From the NCBI RefSeq assembly GCF_011752625.1, contig NZ_VWXD01000009.1, positions 97,749 through 139,121 of the forward strand: DNA of 41,373 bases, given 5' to 3'. Positions 18,356 through 26,963 of the stretch are shown here, piece after piece (within the stretch, counting starts at the first letter, position 1; the number at the start of each line of letters is the position of its first letter). The notes beneath the pieces are model-generated. The model searched no databases and was not told the origin of the DNA. It was given only the letters and a program-made list of their open reading frames with translations. The position numbers were made by a program, and so were the translations under genes. This stretch comes from Candidatus Pantoea formicae. Lineage in GTDB: Bacteria; Pseudomonadota; Gammaproteobacteria; Enterobacterales; Enterobacteriaceae.

Positions 18356-19255
18356 TTATCTGCGATAGCGTTGACCATACATGATACAGTCTCTTCCAGC
18401 ACTTTTTGCCTGATATAGAGCATTATCAGCAGATGTAATAGCAGCGGAAGATGAGTCCTCTTTCTGCTTTATTGCCACTCCAATACTTAACGTCACCCCG
18501 ATACTTCCATTGCAACCATCTGAGACTGAAGTTTTTATATTCCTGATAACATCTTCAGCATTTGTGTTATCAAAAATAATAATAGCAAATTCTTCACCCC
18601 CAGATCTTGAAATGAAAATTTCATCTTTCACAAACGAACTCAGTCTCAGGCCCATGTTTCTCAGCACCTTATCTCCAGCCTCATGACCGTATGTATCATT
18701 TATTTTTTTAAAATGGTCAATGTCTGCAATGCAAATTGTACCAGCCCTGCTTTCAAGCTCTCTAAGTTTAACATTGAGGTGTCGTCTGTTTGGTAATCCG
18801 GTCAGTTCATCTGTTAATGACAGACTGACTGCGGATTTATAATTATGATTAACATAGGCTATGAATTTATTGAACGAATGAATGATAACCAGCATTGCTG
18901 GAACATATAAAAGAGCGGCAATAACAGATGCTGTATCCCTATCAATCAAGTTAAGGCCTCCAGCCATAGACGCAAGGGAAGAATTCAGGAGAAAAAATAA
19001 GCTTACCCTGAAAGCCAGCAGATGTATATCTCTCGAAAATATATTGAATGACTTTCTAATAAACCATACCATTACTGTTACAGTGCAAGAGTTTATAAAG
19101 AAATAAAAATTTATTTTTGTTGTGTCACCTATTACCAAAAAAAGGATGGCTATCAACGCAGTCATAAAACAGGTGTAAATAATTATCATTCTGTAAAGAA
19201 GGCCTTCTGGGGACTCTACCTCATGAATGAGCTTATCATGTATTTTAAAATTCAT
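18356..19255 (-). CDS. Membrane diguanylate cyclase (GGEEF)
   Basis: This 299-residue protein has an N-terminal membrane sensor with about four hydrophobic helices between residues 20 and 135, then a GGDEF domain from about 145 (DELTGLPNRR). The active loop SRSGGEEF is intact, so it should make c-di-GMP from two GTP at the inner membrane. The residues six to nine positions before GGEEF do not form RxxD, so product inhibition at an I-site is unlikely. The ATG at 19255 is preferred to an adjacent GTG; AGGT lies upstream. AT-rich codon use differs from the GC-rich cyclases at 24-32 kb, suggesting separate acquisition. Confidence 0.92.
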   Translation of the reverse strand: MNFKIHDKLIHEVESPEGLLYRMIIIYTCFMTALIAILFLVIGDTTKINFYFFINSCTVTVMVWFIRKSFNIFSRDIHLLAFRVSLFFLLNSSLASMAGGLNLIDRDTASVIAALLYVPAMLVIIHSFNKFIAYVNHNYKSAVSLSLTDELTGLPNRRHLNVKLRELESRAGTICIADIDHFKKINDTYGHEAGDKVLRNMGLRLSSFVKDEIFISRSGGEEFAIIIFDNTNAEDVIRNIKTSVSDGCNGSIGVTLSIGVAIKQKEDSSSAAITSADNALYQAKSAGRDCIMYGQRYRR

Positions 19256-19584
19256 CACACAGACCTAAATTAAGTTAAGGTAAGATAGTACCACGGAATG
19301 GACAGTCTAGGTTATATTTTGTGCTAACGCAGTTAGTATAACTTCACCTGAATAAATAAAGTTTCTCAGTTCAGTAGTGCTGACCACGTAATTTGATAAA
19401 AACGGTCAATTAGTTTTGACGCTTTATTTATATTTTTACTTTACATTTTCGAGCTTACTGCATATTCAGCAGGATTCTGGTAATTCAGTGATAAATCTGC
19501 TCCGGGAACCTTATAGTGCTCACGGCTGCCCTGAAGCTTTTCGGTGACGATTCAGCGCTTTTCAATTATTCAGTAACAGTTATG

Positions 19585-19604
19585 GTGCCGGGAGGCCTCC
19601 CGTG
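19585..19604 (+). repeat. GC-rich stem-loop motif, copy A
   Basis: The core CGGGAGGCCTCCCG (19589-19602) is a perfect 14-bp palindrome. It shares the GGGAGGC heart with copies B, C and D. Confidence 0.5.
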
Positions 19605-19714
19605 GCTAAGAAAAATCACAACCTGTGTCGCTTCATTCTTACACGTGCCCTGCTGTTTACCCCCTCCCCATAGGGGGAAATATACAATAATTTTTAATAG
19701 CAGGTTGCCGGAAC

Positions 19715-19733
19715 GCGGGGTGCCTCCCGGTAG
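19715..19733 (-). repeat. GC-rich stem-loop motif, copy B
   Basis: The minus strand reads TACCGGGAGGCACCCCGCG. It lies about 130 bp from copy A and 115 bp from copy C. Confidence 0.5.
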
Positions 19734-19825
19734 ACGAAGTGCAGCCTCCCTCATCCGCAAACTTGCGCTGGCTCTTATCTCATGCCAGGCCATATAGGAG
19801 GATTCGTTCCGACTTTGAAACGTCT

Positions 19826-19850
19826 GCGGCGCCGGGTGCCTCCCGGTGAG
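19826..19850 (-). repeat. GC-rich stem-loop motif, copy C
   Basis: The minus strand reads CACCGGGAGGCACCCGGC, followed by GCCGCAG. This is nearly the same 25 bases as copy D, 1.7 kb away on the other strand. Confidence 0.55.
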
Positions 19851-20033
19851 TAAGCCCAGCCAGTCTTACCCGCTATTAGGCTTGTTGCCACTCAGGAGAG
19901 TGATTGCTGTCGCCTCATCGCTTAGAGGGATTCACCGCATTGATAACAATCTAAAACATATAATAAAAATAATAAACCCTGACGCAGTGCATCGTGGAAT
20001 GCTCAGTTGAGCTCTGGGAGAATTGATACAAAC

Positions 20034-20062
20034 AAAAAGCCCCTACGGTTGAGGAGGGGCTT
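20034..20062 (-). terminator. Intrinsic terminator of the frameshifted small gene
   Basis: On the minus strand AAGCCCCT and AGGGGCTT (8-bp stem) are followed by five Ts. A second inverted repeat (GCCTGAT at 20066, ATCAGGC at 20109) lies just before it. The pair forms a structured 3' end for the gene at 20126-20397, or a small RNA of its own. Confidence 0.7.
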
Positions 20063-20125
20063 CCGGCCTGATATGCGAGATGAATGATTGGACTAGCGAA
20101 TGAAACACATCAGGCAATTTAATTT

Positions 20126-20397
20126 TTACAAAATCTCTTTTTTAATGTCAAGCATCTCCATTGAAAAATACACGGCCTGAGCGGTGACCTGGATTTGATG
20201 CGCTCTTTTGTCATTAATTGTTAAATAACAGTTCATCGCCAGAATTAGCGCATAGGACTTAGGCTTAACCCGGGCTTGCCTAAGCTGTAGAAGAAGATTC
20301 AGGTCGCGGATTCCATTTAAAAGATTGATCTAATTTTCTGAATAGCAGATGTTTTCTGCTGATTTCATCCTGTACATGCCGATTGCTTTCCACCATG
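20126..20397 (-). pseudogene. Frameshifted small gene, about 90 codons
   Basis: ATG 20397, with AGGG seven bases upstream, opens a frame beginning MVESNRHVQDEISRKHLLFQ that meets TAA near 20316. From there another frame is open and coding-like to TAA 20126, reading through IRDLNLLLQLRQARVKPKSY and AVYFSMEMLDIKKEIL. The two halves join into one protein of about 90 residues if one base is restored around 20310-20325. Total length (272) is one short of a multiple of three, as expected. The helical, charged product is not recognised. A terminator follows 64 bp later. It is either a broken gene or a base-calling error. Confidence 0.5.
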
Positions 20398-20650
20398 GTT
20401 TTACCCTGACGGGCAGGACACTCGCTGACCCCGGAAGTTAGAGTACTAGCTGTAAAGACCTGCCCAATGATATATGCCGGGATCCCAGCAAAGATGTCCG
20501 CAATATGGCGATATTATGTTGATAAATTGAGTCTGAAAGACTGACGAATATCGTAATGCAGTGAGGGTTACGCCCTGATCTTAAGTAGAATACCTCAAGT
20601 AAGCCTCGGGCAAAAATATCTCTTGCGGTGACTCAGGACCAGGCTGCAGC
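20398..20650. other. Short stretch without a supported gene
   Basis: About 250 bp between two minus-strand small genes; nothing recognisable. Confidence 0.4.
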
Positions 20651-20923
20651 TCAACCAGTTCTTTCAGCATTCAGAGAGAAGCGATGACCGGCTTCCAGTG
20701 AGGGGACCACAGGATTAAAGACCTTATTGTAGCGCACTCCCGCATGATACTGCCCCCCTCGCCTATTGCCGAGGCAGGTCGCCTCCATGTCCAGAATGCC
20801 GTTAGGTAAAATAATACGCTGGAAAAGCGAGGGCTCACGTCCTGTGATGTCAGTCCACATAGCAGGCTCCCTCGTAACCTTGGCTTCGTGCAAAATCTCG
20901 TTTTTTAGTCCATGGAACTTCAC
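20651..20923 (-). CDS. Hypothetical protein, 90 residues
   Basis: GTG 20923 has AGAGG about seven bases upstream. The product begins MKFHGLKNEILHEAKV and contains REPSLFQRIILPNGILDME. It is not recognised. Codon use is ordinary and the frame is clean. It is followed downstream by the frameshifted small gene on the same strand. The promoter of the RNA candidate on the other strand lies only 40 bp from its start, so the two could influence each other. Confidence 0.4.
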   Translation of the reverse strand: MKFHGLKNEILHEAKVTREPAMWTDITGREPSLFQRIILPNGILDMEATCLGNRRGGQYHAGVRYNKVFNPVVPSLEAGHRFSLNAERTG

Positions 20924-20964
20924 TTACGGCCTCTAAATTAAAAAGATGATTTTGCAGATATTTT

Positions 20965-20994
20965 TTGACATGTCTTGAAGACGATTTAGGTTAT
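20965..20994 (+). promoter_or_regulatory. Promoter of the small-RNA candidate
   Basis: A perfect TTGACA at 20965-20970 is followed after 18 bp by GGTTAT (20989-20994), which keeps the important second-half T and A. It lies directly before three stem-loops. Confidence 0.6.
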
Positions 20995-20997
20995 CGG

Positions 20998-21068
20998 GGG
21001 TCCGGAGCAGTTCCGGACCTGGGTGCAATGGAAAATTGCATCTTTTACCGGGCGCTGGCCCGGTTTTT
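20998..21068 (+). ncRNA. Candidate small RNA with three stem-loops and a terminator
   Basis: From the predicted start near 21000 the RNA has three hairpins in a row. The first is GGTCCGGA/TCCGGACC (20999-21019), the second TGCAAT/ATTGCA (21024-21040) and the third ACCGGGC/GCCCGGT (21047-21064). The last runs straight into five Ts and is a textbook intrinsic terminator. A consensus -35 box lies upstream. Size (about 70 nt) and the three-hairpin layout recall plasmid antisense RNAs such as RNA I of ColE1-type replicons, but the sequence is not one I know and no replication gene lies opposite. A trans-acting regulator is equally possible. Confidence 0.6.
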
Positions 21069-22221
21069 GACTTCACGGCGAAAAAGGTAAATTTACGCTC
21101 CCTACGCCCTTCTGGCAGCGCAAGCCAGTGGATTATCCTGTAGTAGCGTATTGCAGCATTACCTTGCATAAGTAGTGAATGGAAATTGCTTCAAGTGGCA
21201 TCGTACTTACCGCTTCCCATTCGATCCTTTGGGTAAATTGCCACTATCTGGCTGTCTTTAGACCTCACTATATATTCAGTTCAGCTCATACCTTCTCCGT
21301 ATTACTGGCATTAAATATGAACCCCGTTAAGGTATTGCGCAAAGCACCTTCCATTTTTCAGATAACTGAAAGTCTGCCGCTTTATCTTTCGGCTCTGTGA
21401 TGGGTACTGGCATAAAGAGGATACCGACTAAATATTAACGTTACGAAAGTTAAAATCGTAGCAGGTGCTATGCTCAATGTGCGGTGAATCCCTCTAGCGA
21501 CGGGGCCAGACTACACAAGTACAGCAGGAATACAGGGGCGATTCAGGTGGTAGTCTCTCTGAATCACCGGGAGGCCCCGGCACCGCAGCTTTTTACAACT
21601 GCTTCGCAAAAAAGGCCATGACCCATCTCAGGAACAGGTAACGGCTGCCAGCGCAACAGAATTGCTGACAAAGTGCCGCTTCTCATTTGTCAGCATAACA
21701 GCCCCACCGCGCCCAGGCTCCAGTGTGAGTGTTTCGGCATCGCTGCACTGATGCCGTTGCCGCACCATATCAGGTGATGTTCATGGAGCTGAGGGTGGCA
21801 AAAGGCTGGATGGGCTCCGCCGCCGATTGTGACTATCTCATATCTTCCTCGTCCGTCTGCAAGGGATGACGCTCTTTTCTGCAGAGCCATAATACTCCCG
21901 ATAGCCTGCCAGGTAATGCTATCTACGGAGAAGAAATTTCCCGGGAGCATCTGATGCTGTTGCCATTGCATCTTCACGCGACCTGTAAGCGCGAAAAGTT
22001 GACCCTATCTCCCGTATTCAGGAGGCCGGTAACTGACAGCCGCGCCGGATAATGATACAGAGAATTATGATTCGTGTCGGGCGGCCTGCTGCTGGCTTCA
22101 GCCCGCCTTTAAAGCTGAAGGTGCCTTACGCCCGGTTCATTTACCTGAACATGAATGATGTCTTACAATGTTTTTTTCAGGTGCCTCCGTTTGCGGGAGG
22201 AACCGTATTAAAGGAATACCC
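21069..22221. other. Gene-poor stretch with stem-loops
   Basis: About 1.15 kb without a supported protein gene. A hairpin GATTCAG/CTGAATC (21540-21565) abuts copy D of the GC-rich motif. A minus-strand frame at 21690-21977 (95 residues) has no ribosome site or recognisable product. Confidence 0.45.
21566..21590 (+). repeat. GC-rich stem-loop motif, copy D
   Basis: The plus strand reads CACCGGGAGGCCCCGGCACC, then GCAG. It matches the minus strand of copy C (19826-19850) over about 25 bases with one gap and one change. Confidence 0.55.
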
Positions 22222-22830
22222 ATGGACAACGGTAACCTCGGAGTCAGTCATCTTGCCTGGTGCGGGCTGGTTGCTCTGCATACGGCCCGCCGCGACGGGC
22301 TCACTAGTTCAGCCGCGCAGGATAATCTTTTTCTGGTCAGATGGCTGGCTGTGGCTGAGAAGCAGCGACGCTTCTCCAGGGGGGTGGCCGGCGATATCAG
22401 CTGGCTGCTGAAAGAAGGACGCGGGAAAGGGCTGCAGGCTGACCTGCCCGGCAAGCTGGACTACCTCTGGCGCGCGGGAAGCGGCAACCTGGGAGCACAA
22501 AACGACCTTTATCGCCTGCAGCACGCGCTGCAGGCGGTAAAGCTGACAGGCTGGATTTATATGGTGCTGGCCGGGCGCGAATGGTGCGGCCGGCACCAGC
22601 TACGGCTCAGCCCGACGGTGTCCGGCGTGTATCTTTGCCGCAGCGCGCTGGACAAGGGATTTGATGAGCATGGCCGACAGACAGCACCGCTGTCTGCACG
22701 ACTCACCGGCGAATTGCCTGCGCTGGATGCCATACTGAAGCGATCGGGCTGGCGTCGGGTGCCAGTGCCCGGTAACGACGCGCTGCTACACCACCTGCTG
22801 GCGGAGGATTTCCCTGCAGAGTGCGGATAG
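22222..22830 (+). CDS. DUF2913-type accessory protein
   Basis: This 202-residue protein begins MDNGNLGVSHLAWCGLVALH. The start at ATG 22222 is chosen for the AAGGA six bases upstream, not the ATG further upstream at 22168. The HLAWC segment, LVRWLAVAEKQRRF and DISWLLKEGR resemble DUF2913 proteins, which occur mostly on enterobacterial plasmids and islands. Function is unknown for the family. It is a single cytoplasmic domain without TM helices. There is no operon partner. Its GC-rich codon use matches the c-di-GMP genes to its right. Confidence 0.72.
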   Translation: MDNGNLGVSHLAWCGLVALHTARRDGLTSSAAQDNLFLVRWLAVAEKQRRFSRGVAGDISWLLKEGRGKGLQADLPGKLDYLWRAGSGNLGAQNDLYRLQHALQAVKLTGWIYMVLAGREWCGRHQLRLSPTVSGVYLCRSALDKGFDEHGRQTAPLSARLTGELPALDAILKRSGWRRVPVPGNDALLHHLLAEDFPAECG

Positions 22831-23045
22831 CTTGCGCGCCCATCCGTACAACGGTATCAGGGCAATTTACGGGGCTTCATTCGCCCTTTAACAACATTAA
22901 ACTGAGCAGAATTCATACTCACCATGCCCGCCGCGGAGTTACCCTGCGCTTAATCCCTCTCAGGCTGCGGGTCGCCTCTCTTGAGACAACAGTTTCCTTA
23001 AAAGCCTGCATTTCATTACCTGACACGGCATCAGTTGGAGTTCTG
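22831..23045. other. Short stretch without a supported gene
   Basis: About 215 bp; nothing recognisable beyond the ribosome site of the next small gene. Confidence 0.4.
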
Positions 23046-23191
23046 ATGAGAATCCATGAATATGAAACCGTTAAAGAAATTTTTATGATGCCTGTTTCGT
23101 TGCCGGCATGTGCTGTCTCAGGCTAGCCAGCGAGGGCGGGGAATTAAATCGTGAGCGACTGGCCATCGAGCTGATGCAGCTCTTTAAGTAA
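23046..23191 (+). pseudogene. Small gene with a frameshift in a T-run
   Basis: ATG 23046, with GGAG five bases upstream, begins MRIHEYETVKEIF. It then leaves its frame at the five-T run 23080-23084. One more T would give a continuous 48-residue protein ending LASEGGELNRERLAIELM plus QLFK. The second half is clearly coding-like (amphipathic, Leu- and Glu-rich). The layout is vaguely like short regulators of the YcgZ/YmgA/AriR type, but that is a guess. It is a broken gene, a homopolymer sequencing error, or a slippage site. Confidence 0.45.
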
Positions 23192-23710
23192 AAACAGAGA
23201 AGAATGTTCCCCTTCTTTGCTGTTCGCCATTGAACAGCTCCGCGACGAGCCAGATCAGTAACTGGATAAAGAATCATAGTGAACGCCAGGCACAGCTTTC
23301 GTCTTCGATAGCCTCAGCAGGTAAGCCCTAACCGTCAGGGATTGGCTAAATAAGGTCCCTGCCCTGATGAAGATGACCTGCCTTTCTGCTAACCGTCTGC
23401 CATAGGAACGCCTTTTCAGTCAGGCTGCGTCATGCGCGATTTCTTCTGCCCGGCCGCGCGACGTCTCCGGATTCAGCTACTCACGAACGGCGTCAGGAGA
23501 TAATACCAGTGGGCGCCTGTCATAAATGTCGGCCATACACTGCTCGCAGCCTCATGATCAGAACCCTTCTTTACTATGACCCTTCCCGTACGGCTGCAGA
23601 CGGCACTAATGTTGGACCGATTTTATTTGTAGAATATAAAGAACGGTTGTTTCCTTTCTCCATTTTGTTTCTCACCTCTGATGCGCAGCGACGGTAACTC
23701 CCCCGATTAG
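23192..23710. other. Stretch without a supported gene
   Basis: About 520 bp after the stop of the phosphodiesterase-like gene. A GCTGTTC/GAACAGC hairpin lies near 23220-23240. No open frame has both a good start and a recognisable product. Confidence 0.4.
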
Positions 23711-25927
23711 TCATTTGTCCATGATTGTCATGCTGGCGTTTTCCGCGGCAAGCAGAGCTTCAAAGGCCGCTGCTGTCAGGGGCCTGCACAGCCCGTTGCC
23801 CTGCATGATGTCGCACTGGGCGCCAGTCACGAACGCCCTTTGCCCCACATCCTCCACCCCTTCCGCCGCCACGCTGAGCCCGAGGCTTTTCCCCAGCGCC
23901 GCGATGGCCCTGAACATCATACGCACGCGCTTGTTGGTATCGAGCTCAAGAGTCAGCGACTTGTCGATCTTGAAGCCGCTGACGAAGCCGTGTCGCAGCA
24001 GGCTGATGGCGCCCAGCGTACGGCCGTAATGATCTATAACAAATGCGGCCCCCGTGAGCTGGATGGCTGCGAACTGCGCCGGAGCATCCTGAACGAGCTC
24101 CGCCAGCAGCGGCTCATCAACCTCCAGGTCCACAAAGACGGCGTCGCCGCCTGCCGACTCCCGCAGCACGCTTTCCAGCCCGGGGTCAGAAAGCTGTCGC
24201 GGGAACAGGTTAATGCTGACCCGAAGCTCCGGGCAGCGGACCTGCCACTGGCGGACCTGCGCCAGTGCGGTGCGGATAATCCATTCACCGAGCGTAACGG
24301 ACAGCGGGCTTTTCACCAGCATCTCAATAAAATCAGCGGGCAGCAGCAGGCCGCGGGCAGGATGCTGCCAGCGCACCAGTGCCTCGCAGCCGAGCAGGCG
24401 GCCGGTACCAGCATCATAACGCGGCTGGTAGTGCAGAATGAACTGCTGCTGGCGAACCGCGGTTTCCAGCTCGCGCTCAAAGCGCCGGCGGCGCTGCTCC
24501 GCCGCCAGGTATTCAGGCCGGAACAGGACGCTGCAGCCCTTACCCGACGCCTTTGCCCGGTAGAGCGCCAGGTCCGCCGCCGACATCACGGCCGACGTGT
24601 CCTCTCCGTGTTCAGGATAGGCAGCAATACCTGTGCTGGCGCCGACCACCACAGGTGAGCCGTGGTAACTGAAAGGCCTCTGCACCGCGGCAATCAGGCG
24701 ATCTGCCGTCAGTCCGGCACCGCTACTTCCGCCCGGCAGCAGGATGATAAACTCGTCGCCGCCGAGCCGGGCGGCGGTAACCGCTCCGGGGCACGTCTGC
24801 CGGATCTGCTCCGCTACGTGACAGAGCAGCGCGTCGCCGGCGGCGTGCCCGAGCGTGTCATTGACTTCCTTGAAGCCGTCCAGATCGATCATCAGCAGGG
24901 TATAAGGCACGTCGGCCTCCGTCAGCTGCCCCAGCTGCTGCATAAACGCACCGCGGCTGGCCAGGCGTGTCAGCATGTCCAGTGAGGCGAGTTCGCAGAG
25001 ACGGGCCTCGCTCTCATGCCGGGCGGTAACGTCGCGGATGATCATCCCCACCAGGCGTTCTCCGCCCTCCCGCCAGCCTGAGAACGATACGTCGGCCGGA
25101 AATTCCCGGCCGTCCCGCCTTAGCCCCCATATCTGTAGCGTGCGCGGCTGCGAAATCGCCGCCTCGTCGGCCGTCAGGCGCTCCAGCTCGTTGCGGTAGT
25201 CGGTCTGGCAGCGCTCGGGAATAAGCCCGGCTACATACTGACCCGCCATCTCCTCCGGCCCGTAACCGAACATCGCGGTGGCAGCCGGATTCCAGAAGGT
25301 GATGCCCTGTCGCAGGTCGGTGCAGATGATGGCGTCCGGGGAAGTGGCCGAGATGGACTCCAGCCGCTGCTGACTGGCGTGGCGCAGCAGTTCAAGCCGG
25401 TGGACTTCCATCCGGTCCATTACCAGCGCAGCAATGTCGGTCAAATGTTGCCGATCCGCGTCCGTGAGTGGCGGGCGCGGCTGCGTGTCGGTCAGGCACA
25501 CGGTACCGATATGGTGCCCGTCCGGGGTAGTCAGTGGGATCCCCGCGTAGAAGCGAATGTGTGGGTAGCCGTGCACCAGCGGGCTGTCGCGAAAGCGCGG
25601 ATCGTCCAGGGCGTCGGGCACGCAGAGGATCTCGCCCTGCGCCAGCGTGTGGTCGCAGAAGGCCACGCTACGGGCGGTGCCGGTGATGTTAAGCCCGTAG
25701 CGGGATGCAAAAAGCTGCCGCTGGTCATCAATCAGCGAAACGAAGGCGGTGGGTACGCGAAAAAGGCGCGCGGCGAGCGTGGTGAGGCGGTCCAGCGCGT
25801 TTTCCGGCAGCGCATTCGCCTGCTGATAGGATGCCAGCGCCGCGAGGCGGGCAACCTCGTGGTCTGATGTCGGGCGTTTCAGGGTCTGTCCCCCCAGAGG
25901 TCGAATGAGCTGTGGCCGGCATGACAC
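23711..25927 (-). CDS. GAF-PAS-GGDEF-EAL protein with degenerate EAL site
   Basis: This 738-residue soluble c-di-GMP protein has a GAF domain (about 35-175), PAS (about 190-305), GGDEF (about 315-470) and EAL (about 480-730). ARLGGDEF is intact and no RxxD I-site precedes it, so it should be an uninhibited diguanylate cyclase. In the EAL part, CEALVRW, the Lys of FKIDKS and AAEGVED are kept. The usual DDFGTG loop, however, reads IDHYGR: the second metal-binding Asp is His and the loop glycine/threonine is lost. Phosphodiesterase activity is therefore doubtful and the domain may only bind c-di-GMP. The start is a GTG at 25927 without a good ribosome site; the true start may be a little further in. 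It faces away from the GAF-EAL gene at 27986. Confidence 0.93.
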   Translation of the reverse strand: MSCRPQLIRPLGGQTLKRPTSDHEVARLAALASYQQANALPENALDRLTTLAARLFRVPTAFVSLIDDQRQLFASRYGLNITGTARSVAFCDHTLAQGEILCVPDALDDPRFRDSPLVHGYPHIRFYAGIPLTTPDGHHIGTVCLTDTQPRPPLTDADRQHLTDIAALVMDRMEVHRLELLRHASQQRLESISATSPDAIICTDLRQGITFWNPAATAMFGYGPEEMAGQYVAGLIPERCQTDYRNELERLTADEAAISQPRTLQIWGLRRDGREFPADVSFSGWREGGERLVGMIIRDVTARHESEARLCELASLDMLTRLASRGAFMQQLGQLTEADVPYTLLMIDLDGFKEVNDTLGHAAGDALLCHVAEQIRQTCPGAVTAARLGGDEFIILLPGGSSGAGLTADRLIAAVQRPFSYHGSPVVVGASTGIAAYPEHGEDTSAVMSAADLALYRAKASGKGCSVLFRPEYLAAEQRRRRFERELETAVRQQQFILHYQPRYDAGTGRLLGCEALVRWQHPARGLLLPADFIEMLVKSPLSVTLGEWIIRTALAQVRQWQVRCPELRVSINLFPRQLSDPGLESVLRESAGGDAVFVDLEVDEPLLAELVQDAPAQFAAIQLTGAAFVIDHYGRTLGAISLLRHGFVSGFKIDKSLTLELDTNKRVRMMFRAIAALGKSLGLSVAAEGVEDVGQRAFVTGAQCDIMQGNGLCRPLTAAAFEALLAAENASMTIMDK

Positions 25928-26368
25928 AGCAAAAAGGGGACTCGTTCAATCAGACGGGGCCGCAGAAATGCCTGCCACCCCGCCGCCGGAAGAAAGGTCC
26001 GTCAGGCTGCCCCACCCCCGCGGGCGGGGTCAGGGATATAGTGACGCCCTGTAGTACGGGCATCACGAAAATGTAATTTCAGGACCATTCCTGGGCGCGT
26101 TCAGCGCTGCAGGGAGGCGCACCGCAGGCATATAACGCAGTCGATGTGCCGCAGGAGCGCGGACTGAAGCGCATGCCTGAGCGAGTAAAACGTGCCAAGA
26201 AAGCGGACTCCGCCGGCTTCAGCCAGCCCGACACAACCCGCGCAATGCACCTCTTCGAGAGCGGTGCGTCCGCACCGCACCGCTTAGTAGTATTTACCGC
26301 TCATGTTCTTATTCTCTTATCGGCCGGGCCCGACTGAACTTCAGCGAGCCGTCAGCGTACAGAGGCTG
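25928..26368. other. Intergenic stretch with a GC-rich palindromic run
   Basis: About 440 bp with no supported gene. A GC-rich partly palindromic run lies near 26010-26030. A frame at 26146-26337 has no recognisable product. Confidence 0.4.
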
Positions 26369-26608
26369 CTACTTTTTCTTTTGCGGCACAAGGGCATAAT
26401 GCGGATGTCGCCCGGCGAGCAGCAGCAGCAGTTCGTACTCCCCCTGGCTCAGGGGTGCGGGATTTTTTGCCGCCTCTTTCATCTGCCAGACGCGCAGGCT
26501 GAGCTCAAACCGCTCAGCGGCGGCCTCCTGTGACAGTCCAGCGGCGAGCCGCAGCTCGCGGACGTCGGAACCGACCGCAATGGGCCGGTATAAAAGCTGA
26601 TTTCCCAG
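26369..26608 (-). CDS. XRE-like helix-turn-helix protein with CTG start
   Basis: The frame is open from a stop at 26621-26623 to TAG 26369. The only start in the right place is CTG 26608, six bases after AAGGAG; no ATG, GTG or TTG lies near it in frame. The 79-residue product begins (M)GNQLLYRPIAVGSD. It continues with a helix-turn-helix (VRELRLAAGLSQEAAAERFE) like those of Cro/CI-type regulators, and ends Lys-rich. An ATG-to-CTG change could have silenced it, or CTG may work at low level, since the ribosome site is excellent. It lies between two c-di-GMP genes and may regulate one of them. Confidence 0.62.
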   Translation of the reverse strand: MGNQLLYRPIAVGSDVRELRLAAGLSQEAAAERFELSLRVWQMKEAAKNPAPLSQGEYELLLLLAGRHPHYALVPQKKK

Positions 26609-26963
26609 ACGATACTCCTTTTAGATAGGCAGACCATAACGGACCTTCAGGAAAAAAGACGGGGGCCGCCCATATTCATTAAATTATCTTAATATAAATC
26701 CCGTAGTGCAATGCGTCATGAATCGTCAGCGGGGTAATTAACAGCAGGTACGTCATTTATTTTTATTCTGCTAAGTCAAATCAGCCGAACAGCTCAACGG
26801 GAATATTATCCATACGACCAGGAATCTTCTCCTTTTTTTACGAAATCCTAACACAGGGATTATTCCTGTTCTTTCTGGATGATTATTCGCCAGGATAGGC
26901 AGGTTTACTGGTGGCCGTATTTATCGCGCCGCCACACCCTATACCGATAAAAAGGATAACCTG
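26609..26963. other. AT-rich intergenic stretch
   Basis: About 355 bp holding the upstream regions of the HTH gene and the DUF3606 gene. No further gene is seen. Confidence 0.45.

Larger units (their letters stand above)
19256..20033. other. Gene-poor stretch carrying three copies of a GC-rich motif
   Basis: About 780 bp with no convincing protein gene. Overlapping frames at 19516-19797 (+) and 19566-19793 (-) run through the repeated motif and have no recognisable product. The three motif copies are listed separately. Confidence 0.5.

Noticed and set aside
21690..21977. 95-residue minus-strand gene
   Set aside because: No ribosome site, no recognisable product, and unusual residue mix; read as chance frame.
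23840..24658. 272-residue plus-strand frame inside the GAF-PAS-GGDEF-EAL gene
   Set aside because: Antisense shadow of a GC-rich gene; the opposite strand has clear domain motifs.
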